This document shows positions 25,135-35,359 of a DNA stretch of 64,000 bases, one piece after another. Numbering within the stretch: the stretch's first letter is position 1; the number at the start of each line of letters is the position of its first letter. The position numbers were made by a program, and so were the translations under genes. Under the pieces are notes generated by a model that had not been told where the DNA came from, did not search any database, and saw only the letters and a program-made list of their open reading frames with translations. The stretch comes from Adineta ricciae (taxonomy: Eukaryota > Rotifera > Eurotatoria > Adinetida > Adinetidae): the NCBI GenBank assembly GCA_905250025.1, contig CAJNOJ010000007.1, positions 992,001 through 1,056,000 on the forward strand, read 5' to 3'.

Positions 25135-26298
25135 GCTTTCTCTATCTATCACGTGAGAACAAAGGTGATTATGCATTGCAAGATATCTATACAGCATTAC
25201 ATTGGTTAAAAAATTATGTGACAAATTTTAACGGCGATCCAGATCGAATTACACTCTATGGAACAGGATCAGGCGCTGTCTTAGCTAGCCTTGTTGTGAT
25301 GCTCGAAACTGTCAATGGTTCGTAAATATTTTCATTGTTTCATATCGATTTCTTTTCTCTACTCTTGTATCAAATTACCTTGAATTTAATCTTTTATATT
25401 ATATACTAGGTGGTACGGGAACAATTAAACGTCGCAAATCCCTGGTTCATCGTTTAATTTTAAACGATCAAACATTTCTCTCTCCTCACATGACATCGAT
25501 CATCAATGAAGTCTCATCGTTTCAAAAAGATATCCTATCCCATTTATCATGTACAACATCTCAATGTTTACGTAATCAGTCTCAAATCAGTACAAATCAA
25601 TTCCTAGACTTGAATACTTATTCAAAAGATCATGGCTACATCAACTACATGTGTCCATTGGAGAATCCATTTCCATTCTTTAATACACAATTTCAAACTA
25701 AATCTGATCAGAAAAATCCTTTGCGAATCAAATTCTATCACCAAGCAAATGCACTTCTCCCTGAAAATCTGCCTATTCTGCTGACAACATCATTAAATGC
25801 TAATCGTTCATTAACGAAACAAGTCGATGTTAACAATATTCTCATTGATAGTTTACTCAATTATGCTTATACAAAATGGGATCGTCAAACTCATGAATAT
25901 CGTCTTGACGAAACACTATTAAACTATCATCAACAAATCCTTGCACCTCTCCTTAAATATGCTAAATATGCATCAAATTATCGCAATATTCATATCTTAG
26001 AACGATATGCAAAGAAATATCAATCCGAATTACCATTCACGTTTGGCTATGTTTTAGCACCATCTATGAGTATTTTCAATGAAACATATTTCAATGCGAA
26101 TGAAAACGATCGAATCGAAAGTATGAAAATCATGGATCTATTTGCGAAGTTATTACATAATGGGTAAGAGATTATAGTTGTCGACTATAGACTAATATTC
26201 TCGCGTGTTCTCTTAGAAATATCAATATCAATTCACCTTATTGTAAAGATAATCAATGTGAANAAAAGAAAACTTACATAATCAAAATAAATCTCTAA
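25135..26298 (+). pseudogene. Cholinesterase/neuroligin-like gene, N-terminal half missing
   Basis: Exons 25135-25317, 25410-26163 and 26217-26298 join in phase. The first visible exon begins G|FLYLSRENKGDYALQDIY and continues ALHWLKNYVTNFNGDPDRITLYGTGSG, the centre of the alpha/beta-hydrolase fold of the carboxylesterase-B family. The catalytic Ser elbow GESAG is replaced by GTGSG, as in the non-enzymatic neuroligins (GSGAG). Later parts are diverged but include PFTFGYVLAPSMSIFNETYF and an NFAKTG-like helix. The roughly 150 residues that should precede this exon (the HGGSF/oxyanion region) are not found upstream, and the protein ends soon after the helix. A truncated gene or one with distant exons is possible; truncation is my preferred reading. 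There is an ambiguous base at 26263. Confidence 0.6.
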
Positions 26299-26674
26299 TG
26301 TAAGCTATAGAGTTTTTTATCTTCCACTATACTTTTTAGCCAAAAAAATTAATTTAGAGGTGTCAATTTCTTTAGAAGAAAATCGAATCGGCTTGCAAAA
26401 GAGTCAAAGGCATAAAAGATGTCCTACTTTTAATTCTTAAAATTACCATTTTAAATGTCAAAACAGAATTCAATGAGCATGCGTATTCCAATGCCATCTT
26501 TCTGCGCACGCCAACAATTCGTAACTGTTGAAATGGTTACACGTCATTTGTTTTCGTCAAAACTATATATAACTACATCATCACCATGAGTTACTACTCA
26601 TAACGAATAAACTCAAACATTTTTCATCGCTTCCAGTCTCTACGGTACGGTCTGCTGCACGATTAAAATACAAC
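26299..26674. promoter_or_regulatory. Upstream region of the F-box gene with TATA box
   Basis: Spacer of 376 bp. The sequence CTATATATAA at 26563-26572 is a TATA box about 105 bp before the F-box ATG. Confidence 0.4.
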
Positions 26675-29600
26675 ATGCACACATTTTCCACATTACCCGT
26701 CGAAATTTTCTATCGAATCATGGATCATCAAAATGAGCTGACACTATTTTGCTCCATGCAAAATATTTCCCGGCGGCTCAATCAGATTCTGAGCACCTAT
26801 GACCGATATCGAGTAAGTTTACTAGGCACCTTAACACTCTTGTCGGTTGTTCTACATGTAAGCCTAACGATATTTGACGTCGTAAATTTCCTCATAGAAT
26901 GAGGTAAAGTAATCTCATAGTACCCATACAATTCGGTCGAATAAGACAATCGCAGTGTGAAGTCGTATGAAATCAAGCATTCCTCCACTCTCTCGCCTTT
27001 CTCCTATGTATGCTGAACTATTCGATACAAAAGTGTATCAACTATCACTTTTCATGAAACTTCCCAAATGAAGCAAACTGATCTCCACAATTTCTGAGTC
27101 TATGCCCGTATTAATTCTCACTCTCACCCACACCAAATCCAACTCCCACATATCATGAAAGTAGGACTTCTATTTCATTGGAGCGCCATCAAAAGAGATA
27201 TCTCACTAGAATCAATAACTATTGATAGTTATACCCTACTCTTTCTACTCGGTCAGCTCACCGTAGTCTCCTCTCTATATTACCAACACAGTACTTCTTC
27301 ACTAAACGCAATCTTTCCTGCGCCACACCACACCCTCATTGACCCCAAAAAACTGACATCTATATCCAACTGCTCCGTACAAATCGTCCCCCAACATGCC
27401 TATTTCCTATCACACATATGCAATCAGAAGCATCAAAAAAGGTTCTCTTAACTACTTCTCCTTTTCATAATATATTACTTTATTGTAGACATTCAGCACT
27501 CTAAACCTCCAACGCCGCAGAATCGGTTATGAAGGGGCAGAACGCATTGCGAATGCGTTGCGAATGAACACGGTACTATTGATCTCAGTTCACGGAGGGT
27601 CATGTATTCAGTCTCTCTCACACCTACAGACACTCACCACGCTAGATCTCCGCGGTAACGAAATCGGTGCTAGAGGGGCACGACACATTGCGGATGCGCT
27701 GCGAACGAACACAGTAATATCGATCTCAGTTCACGGAAGGTGAAGTAATTAGCCTCTCTCACACCTACAGACACTCACCACGCTAGATCTCGGCTATAAC
27801 AGAATCGGTGCTGAAGGAGCACAACACATTGCGGATGCATTGCGAACGAACACGGTAATATTGATCTCAGTTCACGGAAGGTGAAGTGCTCAGCCTCTCC
27901 CACACCTACAGACACTCACCATCCTCACCCTCACCCAAAACGGAATCGGTGATGAAGGGGCACCACACATTGCGGATGCATTGCGAACGAACACGGTAAT
28001 ATTGATCTCAGTTCACGGAAGGTGAAGTGCTCAGCCTCTCCCACACCTACAGACACTCACCATCCTCACCCTCACCCAAAACGGAATCGGTGATGAAGGG
28101 GCACCACACATTGCGGATGCATTGCGAACGAACACGGTAATATTGATCTCAGTTCACGGAAGGTGAAGTGCTCAGCCTCTCTCACACCTACAGACACTCA
28201 CCACGCTAGTTCTCCGCGGTAACGGAATCGGTGATGAAGGGGCACAAGGCATTGCGGAAGCGTTGCGAACGAACACGGTAATATTGATCTCAGTTCACGG
28301 AGGGTGAAGTGCTCAGCCTCTCTCACACCTACAGACACTCGCCACGCTAGATCTCCGCGGTAACGAAATCGGTGCTAGAGGGGCACGACACATTGCGGAT
28401 GCGCTGCGAACGAACACAGTAATATCGATCTCAGTTCACGGAAGGTGAAGTGCTCAGCCTCTCCCACACCTACAGACACTCGCCACGCTAGATCTTGGCA
28501 CTAACCAAATCGGTGCTAGAGGAGCACAACACATTGCGGAAGCGTTGCGAACGAACACGGTAATATTGATCTCAGTTCACGGAAGGTGAAGTGCTCAGCC
28601 TCTCTCACACCTACAGACACTCGCCACGCTAGATCTCCGCGGTAACGGAATCGGTGATGAAGGGGCACAGGGCATTGCGGATGTGTTGCGAACGAACACG
28701 GTAATATTGATCTCAGTTCACGGAAGGTGAAGTGCTCAGCCTCTCTCACACCTACAGACACTCACCACGCTAGATCTCCGCGGTAACGGAATCGGTGATG
28801 AAGGGGCACAAGGCATTGCGGAAGCGTTGCGAACGAACACGGTAATATTGATCTCAGTTCACGGAGGGTGAAGTGCTCAGCCTCTCTCACACCTACAGAC
28901 ACTCGCCACGCTAGATCTCCGCGGTAACGGAATCGGTGATGAAGGGGCACAGGGCATTGCGGATGTGTTGCGAACGAACACGGTAATATTGATCTCAGTT
29001 CACGGAAGGTGAAGTACTCAGCCTCTCTCACACCTACAGACACTCACCACGCTAGATCTCCGCGGTAACGAAATCGGTGCTAGAGGGGCACGACACATTG
29101 CGGATGCGCTGCGAACGAACACAGTAATATCGATCTCAGTTCACGGAAGGTGAAGTGCTCAGCCTCTCCCACACCTACAGACACTCGCCACGCTAGATCT
29201 TGGCACTAACCAAATCGGTGCTAGAGGAGCACAACACATTGCGGAAGCGTTGCGAACGAACACGGTAATATTGATCTCAGTTCACGGAAGGTGAAGTGCT
29301 CAGCCTCTCTCACACCTACAGACACTTGCCACGCTAGATCTCTGCGGTAACGAAATCGGTGATGAAGGGGCACAAGGCATTGCGGATGTGTTGCGAACGA
29401 ACACGGTAATATTGATCTCAGTTCACGGAAGGTGAAGTACTCAGTCTCTCTCTCACCTGCAGACACTCAGCACGCTAGATCTCGGCTATAACAGAATCGG
29501 TCATGAAGGGGCACAACACATTGCGGATGCGTTGCGAACGAACACAGTAATATTGATCTCATTTCACGGAAGGTGAAGTACTCAGTCTCTCTCTCACCTA

Positions 29601-29885
29601 CAGACACTCACCACGCTAAACCTCGGGTCGAACGCAATGAGTGCTGAAGGAGCACAACACATTGCGGAAGCGTTGCGAACGAACACGGTAATATTGATCT
29701 CAGTTCACGGAAGGGGAAGTACTTAGCCTCTCTCACACCTACAGACACTCGCCACGCTAGATCTCGGCTATAACAGAATCGGTGATGAAGGGGCACAACA
29801 CATTGAGGATGCGTTGCGTAGGAATGCAGTAAGACCGATGCTTTGTTGGAAGAAATTTCGAATATCTGATTTATCTAATTGTTAG
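26675..29885 (+). CDS. F-box / leucine-rich-repeat (RNI-like) gene with 17 single-repeat LRR exons; middle part possibly decayed
   Basis: Exon 26675-26812 encodes 46 residues of an F-box (TFSTLPVEIFYRIMDH..FCSMQNISRRLNQIL), the SKP1-binding module of SCF ubiquitin ligases. From 27489 follow 17 exons of exactly 84 bp, each one 28-residue ribonuclease-inhibitor-type LRR (TLTTLDLRGNEIGAxGA..IADALRTNT). All are open, in phase 0, and separated by 57-bp GT-AG introns. The last (29745-29828) ends LRRNA, then reads on to a TAG at 29883-29885, or splices to a short exon ending 29903. LRR solenoids of this type bind proteins, so the product could be a substrate receptor for ubiquitination. Between 26813 and 27488 I could not build a continuous frame: stops occur in all frames. 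The F-box and the array may be separate genes or a partly broken one. Confidence 0.65.
27489..29828 (+). repeat. 141-bp tandem array of LRR exon plus intron, 17 exon units
   Basis: The period is exactly 141 bp (84-bp exon, 57-bp intron) from 27630 through 29828, with starts at 27489, 27630, 27771, 27912 and every 141 bp to 29745. Introns are nearly identical, including GTAATATTGATCTCAGTTCA at the donor and TCTCACACCTACAG at the acceptor. Units starting 27912 and 28053 look identical. The exons at 27630, 28335 and 29040 are identical to each other. The pair 28335-28559 recurs as 29040-29264, a 705-bp (five-unit) higher-order step. The reverse strand is open through parts of the array only because of its codon content. 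Confidence 0.95.
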
Positions 29886-31507
29886 AGCATCAATATGGTG
29901 TAGATCTCGCCCTGGATGGAATGGGAGAACAAGTGATAGTGGATCTGGTGACTCTTTGCATAGAAAGGGTGCTTTTTGATTGAGAAGTTAGTCGATATTA
30001 TTTGGTGTGTGATTTTGGTGACAGTGCGAAGTAGTTAATGAATAAAAAAATTAATTTTGTTGTGAGAAGTGGATGTGACCAGAATGAGAATGCTTTTTGT
30101 TGTGGGAAAATATATGTGGAATAGTGGATGTGAATGCTTTATTTTGTGGAGGTATAACGGTGCAGTGTTTGACGGAAGAGCTGTGATGGTACAATGCGTT
30201 TAGGGGAGGTTCTCTTGGTTTGGAATTGTTTCCTGAAAGTGTGTGATTGACAAGACAACATTACTGCAGACTGCTTTACTCTATTGGCGATTGAATAGAA
30301 CTGAATCGACAGGAGTACAGCACGTATGCATTTTACAGGTCAGATCTTGTAAAAGCGAAGTGATCAGACCATGGCACATTGAATGGGAACGACGTTTCAT
30401 TAATATGTAGCTGTTTCATGTTTGATTCCAAAGTCTAAATGTATTGAGAGCTTGATGATGAAGTGTTATGTTTGTTTGTAATTTGTTTTTGGAGAGAGTA
30501 GTATGTATCCGTTATCTACGAATTCCATGGTGCATTGGAAAGAAACAATGTGTTACAGAGTGACTAAAATGGCACAGTGAAGAGAGAATGGCCAAAAAGT
30601 AGCGCACCAAACCGCACTTTTAGGTTAATGATTTCTCACGATCAGTGTAGTCTGAGAAGAAGTGATTTTGTCGATTATGATCAGCTCGATTCACTCTCAG
30701 TGTTGATCCATAATAAAATATCAGGGAAGTATTTGTTGCAACATTTTATCGCGGAAAAAGCACTGGAATATACTCTCGAGCTTGTTTGTATTTTATTCTG
30801 ATAACAGGGTTTTTCGTTTACGGTTTGCTTACATCGAAAATCTCTACACTGCTTGAAACGATAGCAAATTTGAGGCCGTAAGAAAAGCGGAGGATAACCA
30901 ATTTTACAAATTTTCTCAGTCAGATTCAGACTGGTACATTTGATATCTAATGATAGGCAGCTATTGAATCTCACACGAAAGGATGATCTTTGAAGAGAAG
31001 TGGATTTTGACTATCTGAAGTCACTCCAGACTGATTTTGTGTTTGTAGTGTTGCTAGATTTTGAAATGTATCTGAAATGGTATGTATATATCCCACCTGT
31101 TTGCAAGAGGTTAACAGTACTTAGTCAAAGTACACTCATATAAATCGAGTGGACTGAAAGTATACAAAGTGTCCTCATCTAAGTACAAATAATTTTACTT
31201 TTAATCGAAGCATTTGCGTACATTTAGTCACCGTTTGTTTATCAATACAGCGTCCTCAACGAATACAGCTGTTTAGTAATAGTCTGTACGTGATGTAGAT
31301 AAAAGGTAGAATTTACAACAACCAGCACTGGTATCCACGAAGTCCGATATAATGCTATCGACAGAATTTGTATATACGGATATATAAAACAGTCAGAGAT
31401 AGCGTGTCCATAGACATTAAAACTTTTTAACTGGGTATGCAGTCACTTTTTATTGTCATTGTTAAAATGAGGTAAACATGCTTGGATTAGTTACTGTTCT
31501 TTGCTTT

Positions 31508-31711
31508 TCAGTAGTTGCTGAAGCTTCTCCTAACACATGAAAAAACTAGCCTTCCACGTTTGTTGCAAATAGAGCGCTCACGCTCAAAATCATCGTCTCC
31601 TGACGGTAAATCTTGTTGAATTTTCAGTTTGGATCTAATATTTCCAACAAAAGCGAAGACCAAGTTCAAGATAACGAATACGTGCACAATGAGACTTATT
31701 TCAATATACAT
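31508..31711 (-). CDS. Possible small secreted peptide precursor, 67 residues
   Basis: The ATG at 31711 opens a 67-residue frame with an N-terminal hydrophobic segment (SLIVHVFVILNLVFAFVG) like a signal peptide, then an acidic spacer (SGDDDFERER). It ends in a basic Cys-containing peptide (SICNKRGRLVFSC then VRRSFSNY) with two cysteines 11 positions apart. A TATATA sequence lies about 60 bp upstream. The layout resembles neuropeptide or defence-peptide precursors. I recognise no family, and a chance ORF in AT-rich DNA is a real alternative. Confidence 0.22.
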   Translation of the reverse strand: MYIEISLIVHVFVILNLVFAFVGNIRSKLKIQQDLPSGDDDFERERSICNKRGRLVFSCVRRSFSNY

Positions 31712-31888
31712 ATGTAATTTATAAGTAGTGTTCGCCCATTGAACTCGCTGATCTGATACTAAAATGGTAGAACTATATATTTCAGCATACTTGAAACGCC
31801 ATAGAGACTTGTTTTACCTCATAAACCAAACTACTTGTCTCTTTGTAAAAAAAAGCCGTTTTTCTAATCCTATCCGAATTACTCGTTG

Positions 31889-32304
31889 CAGTGACGCAAC
31901 CAGTGGCGGCGTAAATGGCAATTGCCCATTGAAATATTTCTGAGTAAGGTTTTGCTCACTCATATTTTACTTCTTAAAATTGACATATTGATTTATGAGT
32001 GAGATAGTAGCTATGTATTTGTCGTCTTGATTTTGGTATTCGATTTAAATATACATGTTGCAAAGCATAAAAAATATGCCAATAATCGTTTGACCTCAGC
32101 CTGAGGTTTCTGTAAACCTGCAGTTTCCTATTAGAAAAACGTTGTCTAGTTTCACTATGTCTCTGCTCTTCTGAACGCTTTTCGCATATTGATAAGACAA
32201 ACTTTTTTGGCCCGTCGATAAAAAGCCTGTCCACTTTGTTCATCATCTTTTTATTATGTAACAGAAGTTTGCCCATTGGCCTAAAAATTCTGGTTGCGCC
32301 ACTG
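31889..32304. mobile_element. hAT-like non-autonomous element (MITE), 416 bp
   Basis: The ends are inverted repeats: CAGTGACGCAACCAG on the left (31889-31903) and CTGGTTGCGCCACTG on the right (32290-32304), matching at 14 of 15 positions. CAGTGGCG-type termini are typical of hAT superfamily transposons. Flanking 8-bp sequences ACTCGTTG and ACGTGTTG agree at 6 of 8 positions, consistent with an aged 8-bp target duplication. The interior has no recognisable transposase, so it would depend on an element elsewhere. Confidence 0.7.
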
Positions 32305-34232
32305 ACGTGTTGTTTACTTTTAATTTGTTTCTAATAATGAACGTACTGAAAACAACTTCGGTGACGAATTATGTAATTGAATATATCAATTAAGCAGTAA
32401 AGTAGATTTGTGAGGAAATCGTATAAAAACTATGTATTCAGCTAAGATATGCAGCCATTTGTTTGTACTCATAACTTAAACATATTTTCAAAGTAAAAAC
32501 AATGCTGCGGAGTTAGAACAAGGAAACTTCCTTCGTTTAATAATTGATTTCACAGAACAAAAAGTAAAATTTCTACGAAATAATACACGATAACATATTT
32601 TCCAAAAAACTAATGTGTATAACATCTATATGAGAAATCGGGTGTCACTTTCATTGTTCATTATCATTTCATGACTTGCATTGATAGTATGTTCAAAAAT
32701 ATCTTTATAATAAATAGAAAAATGATATTTTCTTAAATTGCATATATGATACCCCTCCGTACAACAAACTATTCATTTAATCCGATAAAACTGCTTTTCT
32801 CTGATATATTCCACTGAAATGAAGATTTTCTTACAGCTATCTCATGTATGAATCTATTGTACAAGAATTCGAAACAGTCACCTTCAAAACTTCCAACTCG
32901 GTGCCCAAAAGTAAGAGATTTCTTTTAGAATCAACAATGCCACCATCGATATTTTTAAAAATCAACTGGAAAGAAAATAGTTTGACCAGAAAATTCACAT
33001 TCGTTCGCAATTTCTCACACCCAACATCTAACAAAGTGCGCCATTTATAAACCCTTTAACTTGTCTTTTATATGACATGCTTAGATTATTCGATAAACAT
33101 TCATCAATAAAGTCTAAAATCTCTGAAAAATAATAATAAAAATATCAATTAGTAATAAAAATTTCCGATATGAAAAATAGCTATTTGTTCATGTGAATTT
33201 ATCAATCTGAGTTTTTGTCAATGTGCATGTGCATGATAAGTTGACAATCAGCATTTTCCTGAACTGTATATAACTTAAAATTGATAAATAAGACATGGAA
33301 TCGATAGGATCCATCGAGTTCTACTTGAAACGCAGGAAACGAGAGTTGGAATACACTCGTGTGCGAATGCGTTCAAGAAAATGTCGAACCCGCGTCCAGT
33401 TTGACAAGTATATTGTGTAGAAGGTAGTGGACAGAATGCTATCCCTGGATGCGATGTGTGCGAAAATAGTAGTCTATGGAACTCGCACAAAACGACTTAG
33501 TGTATCTTACATTATGATAGCTGTAATTCATGAAATAAGAAGAAGCGATATGAGCTTAATATGATGATTGCGTTGTTTGCTGAGAGACGTCAGGCTTTTC
33601 GATATGATTTTAGAGAGTATACATCATAAAAATGTATGTCCACCAGTGCAATTCTTTCTTATTAGCCATAGAGACATCAGCTGTACAAATAGTATTCTAA
33701 ACATACGAAGCAATATGATGTGTGTGTTTTTCGCAGAAATCATAAAATAAAACTTTTGATCTGACTTACTTTGGTAGCCCAATGAGTGGAAGACCACCAT
33801 TGTAGAAACAGCAATGAAAAGAAACGTAGATATTTACTCTGAAAGTTAATCAAATGTGAAAACTATAATAGAGGCAGCCATGGCAACGAGTAGGCGGCTT
33901 TTTCCCGAAAGATATTCGCAAGATGAATTTCGTATGAGTTCCAACTCTTATTGATGATTTTTCGAAGGAACGTAATTGATGTCTCTTTGAGCTTCGATAA
34001 TAAGCCCTGCGAATTATCAGCTCCTTAAACTGAAGCGAACAATAAAATATGTACTCTGAATGATACAGTTACGAAGAATTCTGACAACTTCGATTAAAGA
34101 CCGACTCAGTGCGGGCGGTTTGTTTTTGTTTATATGAAAGTATAATATATATTCATTATGTATCAACGGCTAGCCGTAAGTGGCCGACCGACTAGACTTC
34201 AAAATCGAACTGCGAAGATTTTTAAAAAGGGT

Positions 34233-34250
34233 TTGACGAACGTTCGTCAA
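34233..34250. repeat. 18-bp perfect palindrome
   Basis: TTGACGAACGTTCGTCAA reads the same on both strands. It lies in gene-poor DNA and could be a dimer-binding site or chance. Confidence 0.4.
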
Positions 34251-35359
34251 TGAAAATATTCGACACAGTTTCATTCTCTTGAAAGTACAGAAAAGAATCA
34301 GTTGTTGACTGTAAAATACAGCGTCACAGTTCAGCTAACAACTAGTAGCAAGTGTGGTGCCTTATTCGTTTTCCAACGGATTTCCTCGACTTTAGGAGTC
34401 GGATCTTTTGTATTGTACTATGTGAATGATCACTAATGGGGATTTTTAGGCATGTTAGCTGCAGATCCTCATCTGTACAACGTTTTTTCTCGGTCAACTA
34501 TTTGGTTCTTCGGTCTTCATCCTTTGAAAATTTCTCATATGTTCCTAAACATTTCATAACGACACAGTGAATCAAATGATATCACGTCTTTTATGCTAGT
34601 GGTCACCCTAGGATTCATTGAGAGCCCTCGGCGAAATAGTCTTCTCCAAAGAAGATTTATAGGTTTTCATGAATTAAGACGAATAAGTACAATGATACTA
34701 TGCAGTTGGTCAATACTGTAAAGTAACAAAGAAGTCACCGAATCTCAGGTACAAGTTCGCTAGCAAATGCATTGGCCTGCTGTTTCGACGTTGCATGAAA
34801 ACAACTTTTGTTTTTCCTTGAGAGTTTTCACGTCATTTTAAATTTCTTTTTGAATACATTATCAAAAAGAAAAGAAAATACTTAATGCCTCCAGTACAAA
34901 ACGCAGCAATCTATACGGTAAACATTGGTCTCTTGAATGTTCGAGATTCGATTGAAAACAAACTAGACACATCAACATTAATTGCGTCTATCTCATCTTC
35001 TAGTTACGCTTCAGCATAACATCGTTACCTTCTGCTAGAGAATGAATGAAGTAGAAAACCAAGAGTATTTATTGCCTAAAGCGATGCATAAACTTTTCTT
35101 TTTCAAAGTTCGCTTTGTTAAAAGATTTCTTTCTTCTTTCAAAATCAATACTGCTCAGTTTCATTGTAAACTTTCGATTAGAGAGATGAAAAGAGAGAGC
35201 GAAAGAAAAATGCCCTCTCGAACTTGCAATTGAGAATGAGAAAAGGAAAAGGATTGATTTTATTTTCGTGCGACTCAATCGGAAAGTAACACACAAGTAG
35301 AAAAGTGTATAATCATTTCTTTTCTCTTTGTGGCATAGCTGTTTGAAAAAAAACATTCG

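Larger units (their letters stand above)
29886..35359. other. 5.4-kb gene-poor region
   Basis: No conserved gene is visible. The first 700 bp (29,890-30,600) are G/T-rich on the plus strand, possibly the 3' UTR and decayed sequence downstream of the LRR array. The region holds a hAT-like element (31889-32304), a possible small secreted-peptide gene on minus (31508-31711), a 40-codon basic ORF on plus (33295-33420), and an 18-bp perfect palindrome at 34233-34250. The rest is AT-rich with no supported feature. Confidence 0.5.

Noticed and set aside
28516..29796. Minus-strand open frames through the LRR array with a repeated SVGVREAEHFTFRELRS-type product
   Set aside because: This is a pure shadow of the 141-bp tandem unit. 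It would read through the intron sequence and has no family features.
33295..33420. 40-codon, very basic plus-strand ORF (MESIGSIEFYLKRRKRE...)
   Set aside because: Short, no homology recognised, no promoter or splice context. Probably chance.
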